DNA from: Rhodoferax sp.
Lineage (GTDB): Bacteria; Pseudomonadota; Gammaproteobacteria; Burkholderiales; Burkholderiaceae_C
Length of the DNA: 15,597 bases
Direction of reading: 5' to 3'
NCBI GenBank assembly: GCA_016463455.1
Contig: JAEMRG010000003.1
Coordinates: 9,291-24,887 of the forward strand
The position numbers and the translations under genes are program-made. Of this stretch, positions 6,712 through 14,009 are shown one piece after another (the first letter of the stretch is position 1; each line of letters begins with the position of its first letter). Below the pieces are notes generated by a model. The model ran no database searches and was not told the DNA's origin. It saw nothing but the letters and a program-made list of their open reading frames with translations.

Positions 6712-7161
6712 TTAGCCGCCGTTCATGAGCGTATCGAGCGCTTTGAGTTCTTCACGAATCGCGTCGTTTTCAATCTTGAGTTGAATCACGCGGGCGGGGA
6801 AATCCATTTCAACCATTTCTTCGGTTTCAAACTCCGCCTCTAACAGGCCCTGGTCGCTGTTGGCGTCCGCTTGGGTGCTAGCGGTATCGGCAGCCGCGCC
6901 GGTTTTAATGGTGACGGTTTTGAGTTCTTTCTTTTGCTGCGGCGGTAGCTTGACGATATTGCTGGCCGCAGTACTGGCGTTTTGCAAAAGAATCGTGTTT
7001 TCCGGCGCAATCTCCAGGTCTTCTTCGACCATGGTTTCGTCTTTGGCGACGCGCCGGATATCGGTACCTACCTGCGCCGACTTGCTTTTGGCAACATTGC
7101 TTCCCTCGGGCATCTCCACTTTGTGGGGCGCATGGCTAGGAAAAAATTCTGGCTCGCTCAT
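6712..7161 (-). CDS. Conserved-looking 149-residue soluble protein in the flagellar operon, unknown function
   Basis: A 149-residue acidic protein with no membrane segment or signal peptide. Residues 1-60 are charged and probably disordered. Residues about 108-147 (EFETEEMVEMDFPARVIQLK onward, ending EELKALDTLMNGG) look like an amphipathic or coiled-coil helix. I recognise no family. Its ATG overlaps the TGA of the SPOR-like gene by four bases (ATGA at 7158-7161), and a GGAG lies eight bases upstream inside that gene, so translation is likely coupled. The reading is believed real because of this coupling and its position between two other genes on the same strand. The cytoplasmic partner of one of its membrane neighbours is a reasonable guess only. 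Confidence 0.7.
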   Translation of the reverse strand: MSEPEFFPSHAPHKVEMPEGSNVAKSKSAQVGTDIRRVAKDETMVEEDLEIAPENTILLQNASTAASNIVKLPPQQKKELKTVTIKTGAAADTASTQADANSDQGLLEAEFETEEMVEMDFPARVIQLKIENDAIREELKALDTLMNGG

Positions 7162-8660
7162 CGCCTATTCTCCGCGCGCCGCGGGTTGGCGCCCACCATG
7201 TTGTCCTGCGAAAACTGTTCTTTCATGAAACGTGCCGAGCGAATTTGCGGGTCTTTGGGCACGCCCGGGCTATCGGCATAAGCACTGGCATCGCCTAGCG
7301 AGCTAAAAGGGCCTGAGACCACCGAGTACTGCAGCGTAGGCAGGTTGGGCAGGTAATTGGCCACGATGCGTGCGCGGCGCAGCGTGGGGTGGGCTTGCAG
7401 CCAGGCATTGGCCTCGGCGTAGGTGGGAAAGATGGTGTGCTGGACTAGGAAGGTGCCTGCGGGCATCTGGCGCACCCAGGCTTGCCCCGCCTGGTTTTGG
7501 GAGATAGCGGCCTCGTCGGGTGCCTTAGGCGCTTCTTTTACTTCTTTGCTCACTGGCTCGGGCGCGGCCACAGCGGCTTTGCTGCGCGAGCCGGACGGCA
7601 GAACAATGGTTTCCACTTCTTCGACCGGTTTGGGGGGTGCGGTCACGGGAGGTGCTGTGATTGCAGCCACTGGTGCGGTGTTCGCCACATCGGCTGCGCG
7701 ATTGGCATCAGGTGGGGCTGGTGGAGCACTGGCCGCAGCATCAGCGACTGCGCTGCTGCTGGCGGCGGGCGTGCTGGAGGCGCTGTTGCTGCGCAGCAAG
7801 TCTTGCAGTTCCTGCACCGCCTTGGCGCCGGTGGGGATGATGCCGTAAAGCACCAAGACGCCGAAAACACATGCCGAAAGGAGCGCCGCTGCCAAGCTGG
7901 CCCAGAGCCAGAGTTTGCGCGATGGTGCGCTGTCTGGTGTTGCAGGCGCGTCCTGGGCAGGTGCAGCCGGAGCATTGGCGTCGGCCGGCGGTGCCGTAGG
8001 CGGCGGTTCGGCCACCAGCTCGGGCATGGCCATGGGGTGTAGTGCCGGTTTTTTATGCGGCGAAATCTGGCGCAGCAGCGCGCCCACCACGCCTTCGCGG
8101 CCTTGGGCCCGGGCCTGCTCCAGCAAGATATCGGCTTGCTCTGCGGTGGGTGGCTCGATTTCCCAACTGAGGATGCGTCGGCCAAAAGCGGCCAGCAGTT
8201 TTTGTTTTTGGCTGGAGGCGTTAAACAACATCACCACGCGGATGTTGGCGCCGGGGAAATGTTGCACCAAGCGCGCCAGAAGCTGAATTTCATTGTCTGG
8301 CAGTGCGCCGGCGTCGTGCACGATCCAGATTTTGGGCGGAGCGTTATGGAATTTGGCGCCCATCGCGTCTTCGATGGAGTAGTCCTGCAGCACTTCGTTA
8401 AAACGGGTGATCAGGGCGTCCGCGCTGGCGGGAAAGCAGACTTCCAGGCCGATGTGCGGCGCCGCTTCGCGCAGGCGGGCGACCAGCAATTTGCCGTAGT
8501 GGTCCAAGATGGCGTCAAAGCCACTGACCAGGGACAAGCTCATATTGTCCTGCACCAGTGCAGAAACGTAGCCCTCCAGGCGCATGCGGTCGGCGACGCG
8601 AAAAAGCAGCGGCTGCACGCCTGCAATGCTGTCGTCGCCAGGAAAGTAGAGTTCGGTCAT
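7158..8660 (-). CDS. DamX-like membrane protein: degenerate AAA-like N-domain, one TM helix, SPOR-like C-domain
   Basis: A 500-residue protein. Residues about 10-200 follow the layout of ExeA/GspA/DamX-type ATPase domains (FPASADALITRFNEVLQ near 76, IWIVHDAGALPDNE at 111-124, RVVMLFNASSQKQKLLAAFG at 141-160). The expected Walker A position holds LVSGFDAILDHYGK, with no GxxGxGK[ST], so ATP binding is doubtful. A membrane helix lies at about 250-272, followed by an Ala/Pro-rich linker of about 120 residues. A C-terminal domain at about 400-482 (GTFLVQHTIFPTYAEANAWL, then LQYSVVSGPFSSLGDASAY) resembles SPOR, which binds denuded septal peptidoglycan. Expected topology is a cytoplasmic N-domain and periplasmic SPOR. 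Start and stop overlap flhB and the next gene by four bases each, so it is translated with the flagellar operon. A link between cell wall and flagellar basal body is inferred. Confidence 0.8.
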   Translation of the reverse strand: MTELYFPGDDSIAGVQPLLFRVADRMRLEGYVSALVQDNMSLSLVSGFDAILDHYGKLLVARLREAAPHIGLEVCFPASADALITRFNEVLQDYSIEDAMGAKFHNAPPKIWIVHDAGALPDNEIQLLARLVQHFPGANIRVVMLFNASSQKQKLLAAFGRRILSWEIEPPTAEQADILLEQARAQGREGVVGALLRQISPHKKPALHPMAMPELVAEPPPTAPPADANAPAAPAQDAPATPDSAPSRKLWLWASLAAALLSACVFGVLVLYGIIPTGAKAVQELQDLLRSNSASSTPAASSSAVADAAASAPPAPPDANRAADVANTAPVAAITAPPVTAPPKPVEEVETIVLPSGSRSKAAVAAPEPVSKEVKEAPKAPDEAAISQNQAGQAWVRQMPAGTFLVQHTIFPTYAEANAWLQAHPTLRRARIVANYLPNLPTLQYSVVSGPFSSLGDASAYADSPGVPKDPQIRSARFMKEQFSQDNMVGANPRRAENRR

Positions 8661-9817
8661 TCGGCTACTGCCTCAGGGTGCAAAGGCTTGCCGTTGGTAT
8701 CAAACAGCATGGACGCCGGAAGTTTGGGTGCCGGGCGCGCCATCGGGTCAACCCCGGGCTGCACCTGGGCCAGGCTGAACACATACGCAATCACCTGGGC
8801 TACGGCGAAATACAGGGCCTCGGGGATGGGTTGGTCCAACTCGGTGGTGAAGTACAGCGCACGGGCTAGTTCGGGTGCGGCAAAGATTTCGATGCTGTGC
8901 GCTTTGCCTTCTTCGCGAATGCGCGCGGCGCTGTGGTCAACGCCTTTGGCCAGCAGCAGGGGCGCACCGTCGGAGGTCGGGTCGTAGGACAGGGCTACCG
9001 CAAAGTGTTCCGGGTTGGTGATGATGACGTCGGCTTCTTTGACTTTTTGCATCATGCGTGCGGTGGAGACTTCACGCTGGCGACGGCGGATTTGCGCCTT
9101 GACCTCGGGGCGACCTTCCATGTCTTTGTGCTCGTCCTTGATCTCTTGCTTGGTCATGCGCATGCGCTTCATGAAGCTGTATTTTTGGTACGGCACATCG
9201 ATCATCGCGATCAGCACCAGGCACAGCGTGAGCCACATCACCGACTCGGAAATCAGGCTGCCGGCTTTGGCCAAGGCGGGCTCCAGGGCCATAGAGCCCA
9301 GGGCCATCAGCTCGGCAAAGTGGTTACTCAGCAAATTAACCAGCACCGTGCCGATCAAGACCATTTTCAATATCGATTTAAGCAACTCGACAGCGGCATT
9401 CACGCCGACGATCTTTTTCATCCCGCTAATGGGGTTGAGTTTGGCAAAATCGGGCAAGATGGATTTGAACGAAAACAAGAAGCCGCCAGTGGCGCCCGAA
9501 GCCAATATCGCCACCACCATGGTGAGTAGCATCAGCGGCAAGACCAATAGCAGACCATGAAGCAATTGGCTGCCAAAGGCGGCTGGCAGCAGCATGGGCG
9601 ACTCGAGTAACTTGCGGTCAAACGTGAAGCCGGCGCCGAAATACACCGATAACTGTTTGAACCACACATCGCCCAGCATCAGCAGCATGAAGACGCTGAA
9701 AATCATGACGGCTGCCGCCGGCAGCTCGCTCGAGCGGGCGACCTGGCCGTCATCGCGCGCACGCTTGAGGCGCCGCGCGGTCGGGTCTTCGGTGCGATCG
9801 CCGCTGTCTTCTGCCAT
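8657..9817 (-). CDS. flhB: Flagellar export gate protein FlhB (substrate-specificity switch)
   Basis: A 386-residue inner-membrane component of the flagellar type III export gate. It begins DSGDRTEDPTARRL, the hallmark FlhB N-terminus (TE.PT..R). Membrane helices lie at about 33-50, 85-110, 141-164 and 187-207. A basic linker follows, then the cytoplasmic domain with the autocleavage motif NPEH at 268-271, where cleavage is expected between Asn268 and Pro269. The usual motif is NPTH, and Glu replaces Thr here. Downstream KGVDHSAARIREEGK and PELARALYFTTELDQPIPEALY are standard. The length matches the family (about 350-390). The ATG at 9817 has GGAGG seven bases upstream. It lies three bases after fliR and its TGA overlaps the next gene by four bases. 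FliK acts on this protein to stop hook export and switch to filament substrates. Confidence 0.97.
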   Translation of the reverse strand: MAEDSGDRTEDPTARRLKRARDDGQVARSSELPAAAVMIFSVFMLLMLGDVWFKQLSVYFGAGFTFDRKLLESPMLLPAAFGSQLLHGLLLVLPLMLLTMVVAILASGATGGFLFSFKSILPDFAKLNPISGMKKIVGVNAAVELLKSILKMVLIGTVLVNLLSNHFAELMALGSMALEPALAKAGSLISESVMWLTLCLVLIAMIDVPYQKYSFMKRMRMTKQEIKDEHKDMEGRPEVKAQIRRRQREVSTARMMQKVKEADVIITNPEHFAVALSYDPTSDGAPLLLAKGVDHSAARIREEGKAHSIEIFAAPELARALYFTTELDQPIPEALYFAVAQVIAYVFSLAQVQPGVDPMARPAPKLPASMLFDTNGKPLHPEAVAE

Positions 9818-9820
9818 GGC

Positions 9821-10597
9821 TTAGCCTCCGGCAGGGCTGATCTGGCCCCGTATTTCCATAAAGCCCTGCAGCCAGAGCCATTCAATGCGTGCGCCCATGC
9901 TGGGCAGGGCGACCATCATCACCGCAAAGCCGGCCACAATCATCACCGGCAAGCCGAGTGAAAAAAGGTTTAGGCTGGGCGCGGCGCGGGTGGCCACGCC
10001 CAGGCCGATGTTGATGAACAACATGGTCACCATGATCGGCAAGGCCATCAGCACGGCGCCCAGAAAAATCATGGAGCTCCACTTCACAAAATGCGCCCAA
10101 GCCGTGGCAGTGAGCAGGCCTTTGCCAATCGGCAGGCTGTTAAAGCTATCAACGAGCAGCGCCAGCAGCATGGTGTGTCCGCCCAGACTGACAAAAATCA
10201 GCGTGGACAAGATGAGCACAAATTGCGCGACCACCGGCACATTGCCTAAGTTGGGGTCCATCAACATGGCCATGGACAAGCCAATGGCAGTAGAGATGGA
10301 CTGCCCTGCCAACAAGATGGCGGCGGTAATGACTTGCAGCGACAAGCCCATGATCAAGCCAATAGAGACTTGGTTGAACACCTCTACCAAACCTGCGGGT
10401 GAAACCGGGTCGATAGCCGGCCAGTCAAACAGGGGGTAAATCATCCAGGTCAGCGCCACACCCAAAAGCACGCGCATGCGCACGTTGAGCGCCCGCAAAG
10501 AAAAAATCGGTGCCGACAAGAGCAGCGCCGAGATCCGCAGCATAGGCCACAAAAAGGTGTAAAACCTTTCGATGAGGTCGGCGGCCAGCAGGTTCAT
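9821..10597 (-). CDS. fliR: Flagellar export gate protein FliR
   Basis: A 258-residue, very hydrophobic protein with about six membrane segments. It forms the export gate core with FliP and FliQ. Family features include WPMLRISALLLSAPIFSLRA near residues 17-36, GLIMGLSLQVITAAILLAGQ near 79-98 and the MDPNLG region near 112-117. The length is typical (about 260). No strong Shine-Dalgarno is seen before the ATG at 10597. It is 28 bp after fliQ and 3 bp before flhB, so it lies in the same transcript. Nothing unusual is visible. Confidence 0.97.
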   Translation of the reverse strand: MNLLAADLIERFYTFLWPMLRISALLLSAPIFSLRALNVRMRVLLGVALTWMIYPLFDWPAIDPVSPAGLVEVFNQVSIGLIMGLSLQVITAAILLAGQSISTAIGLSMAMLMDPNLGNVPVVAQFVLILSTLIFVSLGGHTMLLALLVDSFNSLPIGKGLLTATAWAHFVKWSSMIFLGAVLMALPIMVTMLFINIGLGVATRAAPSLNLFSLGLPVMIVAGFAVMMVALPSMGARIEWLWLQGFMEIRGQISPAGG

Positions 10598-10625
10598 GGT
10601 AGAAAGACTTAGTGCGCTGTGGCGT

Positions 10626-10895
10626 TTAGGCGAACAGCGTAGGAATACTCTGAAACAGGCCGCGCGTGTAGTCCACCAGCGTCGCCAGTTGCCAGCCGCC
10701 TACCAAGGCCAGGGTAATAGCCAATGCCGCCAGCTTGGGGATGAAACTCAGGGTCTGTTCGTTGATCGAGGTAGCAGCCTGGATGATGCCGATCACCAGG
10801 CCCACGGCCAGCGAAACGCCAAGCAAGGGCGCAGAAATCAGCACCACCATCCACAAAGCTTGGTGCCCTATATCTACCACCGCTGCGATATCCAT
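10626..10895 (-). CDS. fliQ: Flagellar export gate protein FliQ
   Basis: An 89-residue protein with two membrane helices at about 14-38 and 55-76, joined by the conserved loop QAATSINEQTLSFIPK (39-54). Four copies wrap around FliP and FliR in the known export gate structure. The ATG at 10895 has AGGAG seven bases upstream. The length is the family norm. It sits 20 bp after fliP. Confidence 0.97.
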   Translation of the reverse strand: MDIAAVVDIGHQALWMVVLISAPLLGVSLAVGLVIGIIQAATSINEQTLSFIPKLAALAITLALVGGWQLATLVDYTRGLFQSIPTLFA

Positions 10896-10915
10896 GCTAT
10901 TTCTCCTGGTGCAAT

Positions 10916-11659
10916 TTAGGTGACAAAGCTGGCCGCCAGCGAACCCATGATCAGGCTCCAGCCATCGACCAGCACAAACAACATGAGTTTGAAGGGCATG
11001 GAAATCATCATGGGTGACAACATCGCCATACCCATGGACATCAGCACGCTGGCCACAATCAAGTCAATCACCACAAAGGGGATGTAAATCAGAAAACCGA
11101 TGGTGAAAGCGCTTTTGAGTTCGGAGGTGATAAAGGCCGGTACCAAGGTGGTAAAGGGCACGGCATCGGCGCTGGCCACATCCTTGTTGCGGGCCATTTG
11201 CATAAACATGCCGATATCGTCTTCACGCGTTTGCTTGGTCATGAAACTGCGCAGCGGGGCCTCGGCGGCGGCCAGGGCTTTATCAAACTTCATGCCTTGC
11301 TCCATGTAGGGAACGGCAGCGTTTTGGTATACCGCTTCGAGCGTCGGCGCCATGATGAACAGCGTTAAAAACAAGGCAATGCCGACCAGCACGTTATTGG
11401 GCGGCGTCTGTCCCGTACCCAGGGCCTGGCGCAAAATAGACATGACGATGATGATGCGCACAAACGATGTCATCATCAAAAGCAGCGAAGGCAGCAGCGT
11501 GAGCACCGTCATCAGTGCCAGCAATTGCAAAGACAGGCTGTATTGCGTGTCTTTGCCGGTGCCGGTCACATTGACCATAGGAATGCCCTGTGCCAAGGAA
11601 TAGGCGGGCACTGCCAGCAACAGCAGCAGCAAAATGCCCACCCCGTATTTAGCTTTCAC
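10916..11659 (-). CDS. fliP: Flagellar export gate protein FliP
   Basis: A 247-residue inner-membrane protein, the pentameric core of the flagellar type III export gate. The N-terminus is a cleavable signal peptide (KAKYGVG, six Leu, then AVPAYSLAQG; cleavage near residue 24), as is usual for FliP. Four membrane segments follow, with the conserved stretches MTSFVRIIIVMSILRQALG at 63-81 and TPPNNVLVGIALFLTLFIM at 85-103. The start is the GTG at 11659: it directly precedes the signal peptide, has GGAAGGAA six bases upstream and gives the family length. A longer reading to 11731 would add 24 residues that overlap fliO without homology. It overlaps the fliO stop by 11 bases, indicating coupled translation. 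Confidence 0.97.
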   Translation of the reverse strand: MKAKYGVGILLLLLLAVPAYSLAQGIPMVNVTGTGKDTQYSLSLQLLALMTVLTLLPSLLLMMTSFVRIIIVMSILRQALGTGQTPPNNVLVGIALFLTLFIMAPTLEAVYQNAAVPYMEQGMKFDKALAAAEAPLRSFMTKQTREDDIGMFMQMARNKDVASADAVPFTTLVPAFITSELKSAFTIGFLIYIPFVVIDLIVASVLMSMGMAMLSPMMISMPFKLMLFVLVDGWSLIMGSLAASFVT

Positions 11660-11951
11660 TGCGCGTTCCTTCCGTGATGGCAAAGGCTTGTACTTCGCCG
11701 AGCGCAACGAGTTGTTGCGGGCTGATGCCAACCAGTATGTGTTTGTCGCCTACCCGCACCAGCGCTACTTTTTGGCGGGGACCGACGTGAATGGTTTCGC
11801 ACAATTCGAGCCGCGCCGGGCCTTTGTGGCGTAGCTGCATATCTTTCATGCGGCGCAATAACCACAGCATGCCACCGAGCAGCAGCAATACCAATACAAA
11901 GCTGCCGCTGACCCGTAGCCAATCGACTCCGATAGCGCCGGCGGTACCCAT
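11649..11951 (-). CDS. fliO: Flagellar biosynthesis protein FliO
   Basis: A 100-residue protein with one membrane helix at about 13-33 (SGSFVLVLLLLGGMLWLLRR) and a small cytoplasmic domain containing the family pattern ELCETIHVGPRQKVALVRVG (49-68) and HILVGISPQQLVAL. FliO helps assemble and stabilise the FliP ring. It is near the short end of the family range. The ATG at 11951 follows fliN after seven bases. Its 3' end overlaps fliP by 11 bases. Confidence 0.95.
   Translation of the reverse strand: MGTAGAIGVDWLRVSGSFVLVLLLLGGMLWLLRRMKDMQLRHKGPARLELCETIHVGPRQKVALVRVGDKHILVGISPQQLVALGEVQAFAITEGTRSES
11666..11673 (-). promoter_or_regulatory. Ribosome binding site deciding the fliP GTG start
   Basis: On the minus strand this reads GGAAGGAA, six bases before the GTG at 11659 and inside the end of fliO. 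It supports the short form of FliP starting at its signal peptide over the upstream in-frame ATG at 11731. Confidence 0.75.
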
Positions 11952-11958
11952 GCTGTGC

Positions 11959-12267
11959 CTACAGGTTTTTCATCCGCTCGGATGCCGGCACCACACGCGT
12001 CAGGCGGATGCCGTAGCGCTCGTTGACCAGCACCACTTCGCCTTGTGCGACTACGGTGTTGTTGATTAAAAGATCCAGCGGCTCGCCGGCAATGCGGTCG
12101 AGCTCTACCACGCTGCCTTGGGTCAAGCGCATCAGGTCTTTGATTTTGATCATGGCGCGGCCGACCTCAATACTCAGCGTGACGCTGATGTTTTGCAGGA
12201 CTTCGGGGTTGATCTGGTTTTCCGCATCGTGGCTGGCGGAGCTCTCGTCGGTCAGTGCTTCGGTCAT
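11959..12267 (-). CDS. fliN: Flagellar motor switch protein FliN
   Basis: A 102-residue C-ring protein. A short acidic N-terminus is followed by a SpoA domain (about 25-97) with SIEVGRAMIKIKDLMRLTQG, VELDRIAGEPLDLLINN and VAQGEVVLVNERYGIRLTRV, all standard for FliN. It forms the lower C-ring with FliM and docks FliH during export. The ATG at 12267 is chosen over a TTG at 12282 because GAGGA lies eight bases before the ATG. It lies 18 bp after fliM. Confidence 0.97.
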   Translation of the reverse strand: MTEALTDESSASHDAENQINPEVLQNISVTLSIEVGRAMIKIKDLMRLTQGSVVELDRIAGEPLDLLINNTVVAQGEVVLVNERYGIRLTRVVPASERMKNL

Positions 12268-12275
12268 GGGGTGTT

Positions 12276-12280
12276 TCCTC
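12276..12280 (-). promoter_or_regulatory. Ribosome binding site deciding the fliN start
   Basis: The minus strand reads GAGGA, eight bases before the ATG at 12267. The alternative TTG at 12282 would overlap this site, so the 102-residue form is preferred. Confidence 0.7.
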
Positions 12281-12285
12281 AAACG

Positions 12286-13278
12286 TTAGGATTTGCCGGG
12301 GACAACGGCACGTTCGACCTGAACTGCCACCTGGGCGCCCAGCGTGCCCACATGCACTTCAAAGGCCGGAATTTCATTGGCTTCAAGCACCGCAAACTCG
12401 GGCTTCTTGAAATACAAAATATCGCCCGCTTGCATGGACTCGACCACGCGCAGGGTGGAGTTGATATAGCCCAGTACCACGCGCGCTTCCATGCAGGCGC
12501 CGCCCACAGCGTCTTCGAGTTCGCCGCGCCACTGGCGGTCGGAGTCTTCATTGCCGTCTCCCGACTGCACCCGGCTGCGCAACAATTCACGCACCGGTTT
12601 GAGCGAGGTGTAGGGATGCACTACATCAAAGAAACCGACGTTTTGGGTGGCGGTTTCCGTTTCGAAGCGGCTCAAAATGACCAGGTCGTTTTCGTCGGCA
12701 ATCTGCGCGAATTGCGGGTTGATTTCGGAGCTGACGAACTCGAAATCCACCGGCATCAGCGGGCTCCAGGCTTCTTTCAAATTGCGGAAAGTCACATCCA
12801 AAATCATATTGATGATGCGTGTCTCCATCGGCGTGAACAGACGACCAGGCGCGAGGTGTCCCAGCGTGCCTTTGCCAAATCCGCCAAAAAAGCTGTCCAG
12901 CGAGCTAAACACAATCGTCGGGTCCATGACCACCAACGTGAAACCGCGCAGCGGGTTCATACGGATGACGTTGACCGAGAGCGGCGCACGCAAGTCTTTG
13001 ACGTAGTCGCCAAATTTAACGATTTGCACCTTGGTCGGATTGATCCGCGGGCTGGTGCGCAAGACTTCCATGAGCTGCGGGCGGAACAAGCGGATAAAGC
13101 GCTCGTTAATCATGTCGATCGAGCCGACATTGACGCCCAAGCTGCTGTCTTCGCTGGCTAAGTCGTGCTTTTTCACGCGCGCCGCGGTATTAAAGCCAGT
13201 ATCCACCGCAATCGAACCGTCATTGACCCCTTCGGCCAAGGCGGAGAGTTCGTCGGCGGAAAGCAGGTTATCGGCCAT
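12286..13278 (-). CDS. fliM: Flagellar motor switch protein FliM
   Basis: A 330-residue C-ring protein. The N-terminal peptide NLLSADELSALAEGV (4-18) corresponds to the CheY-P-binding LSQ-EIDALL segment, with divergent residues. The middle domain carries FGGFGKG (131-137), the FGG-x-G motif contacting FliG. The C-terminal SpoA-like domain ends near 328. The length is typical (about 330). The ATG at 13278 lacks an obvious Shine-Dalgarno. A 12-bp perfect palindrome (CAAAGCGCTTTG, 13283-13294) sits in the 33-bp gap behind fliL. FliM sets rotation direction in response to phosphorylated CheY. Confidence 0.97.
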   Translation of the reverse strand: MADNLLSADELSALAEGVNDGSIAVDTGFNTAARVKKHDLASEDSSLGVNVGSIDMINERFIRLFRPQLMEVLRTSPRINPTKVQIVKFGDYVKDLRAPLSVNVIRMNPLRGFTLVVMDPTIVFSSLDSFFGGFGKGTLGHLAPGRLFTPMETRIINMILDVTFRNLKEAWSPLMPVDFEFVSSEINPQFAQIADENDLVILSRFETETATQNVGFFDVVHPYTSLKPVRELLRSRVQSGDGNEDSDRQWRGELEDAVGGACMEARVVLGYINSTLRVVESMQAGDILYFKKPEFAVLEANEIPAFEVHVGTLGAQVAVQVERAVVPGKS

Positions 13279-13311
13279 AGTGCAAAGCGCTTTGTCGGTG
13301 AGGCCGGTGTT

Positions 13312-13956
13312 TTACTGGACGATAAAGTTGGTGAAATTGATTTCCTCGACGCCGCCGAAGTCCTCATACTTTTCCAACATCGTGTTCATCACGTCGGCGA
13401 CTTTTTTGGCCAGATCGCGTCGGAAATCGGGTTTAGCGAGATCGGCCTCGGTCGTCAGGCGCATCGCGTCCATGATGGCCGAGCGCAGCGCAAACTCGTG
13501 CTTTTTCACGTTCTCGATCACGCGCTCGTCGTAGCGCGTCATCAAGGCGATCTGCACCGACATGACTTTTTTCGAGCCAGACAGATTGACCAAAAATTCA
13601 CGTTCCAACTGGAAGTAGGTGTATTCAAAGCGCGGGCTGTCAGGAGATTTTTTATTCAACTTGGGCGGGCCGCCGGCATCCTTGCCGTCGCCCTTCTTGT
13701 CACCGGCGGGCGCACCATGGCCATCGGCGGCTTTCTCACCATGGCCGTCTCCGGCTTCGCCTTCGAGCATGGCCTCTGGGTTGGGCGGAGGCGCAAAAAA
13801 TCCGGTTTGTTTGGCAAGCAAAAGCGTACCCACCACCGTGCCGGCGATCAGCACAATGATTCCGACGATAACGCCAATAATCAGCCCGATGGGCTTTTTG
13901 GGCTTGGCTTCGCCTTCCGCTTCCGGTTCTGCTGCTGCTGCTGCTGCGTCTGCCAT
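13312..13956 (-). CDS. fliL: Flagellar basal-body-associated protein FliL
   Basis: A 214-residue inner-membrane protein that surrounds and supports the stator units. It has an Ala/Glu N-terminus, a single membrane helix at about 23-47, a Gly/His/Asp/Lys-rich linker at about 60-105, and the periplasmic FliL domain at about 110-214. That domain contains LEREFLVNLSGSKKVMSVQI (117-136) and ends GGVEEINFTNFIVQ, the typical C-terminus. It is longer than enteric FliL (about 155) because of the linker. The ATG at 13956 has AAGAGGT five bases upstream. It lies 53 bp after fliK. Confidence 0.95.
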   Translation of the reverse strand: MADAAAAAAEPEAEGEAKPKKPIGLIIGVIVGIIVLIAGTVVGTLLLAKQTGFFAPPPNPEAMLEGEAGDGHGEKAADGHGAPAGDKKGDGKDAGGPPKLNKKSPDSPRFEYTYFQLEREFLVNLSGSKKVMSVQIALMTRYDERVIENVKKHEFALRSAIMDAMRLTTEADLAKPDFRRDLAKKVADVMNTMLEKYEDFGGVEEINFTNFIVQ

Positions 13957-14009
13957 AAGTTACCTCTTAATCAGAGTTCTTCAAAATGCTTATCTGCATG
14001 GGGCGAAGC

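Noticed and set aside
8055..8987. Plus-strand open frame across the flhB / SPOR-like junction (310 codons)
   Set aside because: It is antisense to two well-supported genes joined by an ATGA overlap and has no domain pattern.
12118..13161. Long plus-strand open frame opposite fliM and fliN (347 codons)
   Set aside because: It is a shadow of highly conserved fliM/fliN codons in GC-rich DNA, with no recognisable domain and no ribosome site.
13962..14009. Sigma-28-like promoter before fliL (GCAGATAA as -10)
   Set aside because: The upstream TAAG element is about four bases too close for the sigma-28 spacing.
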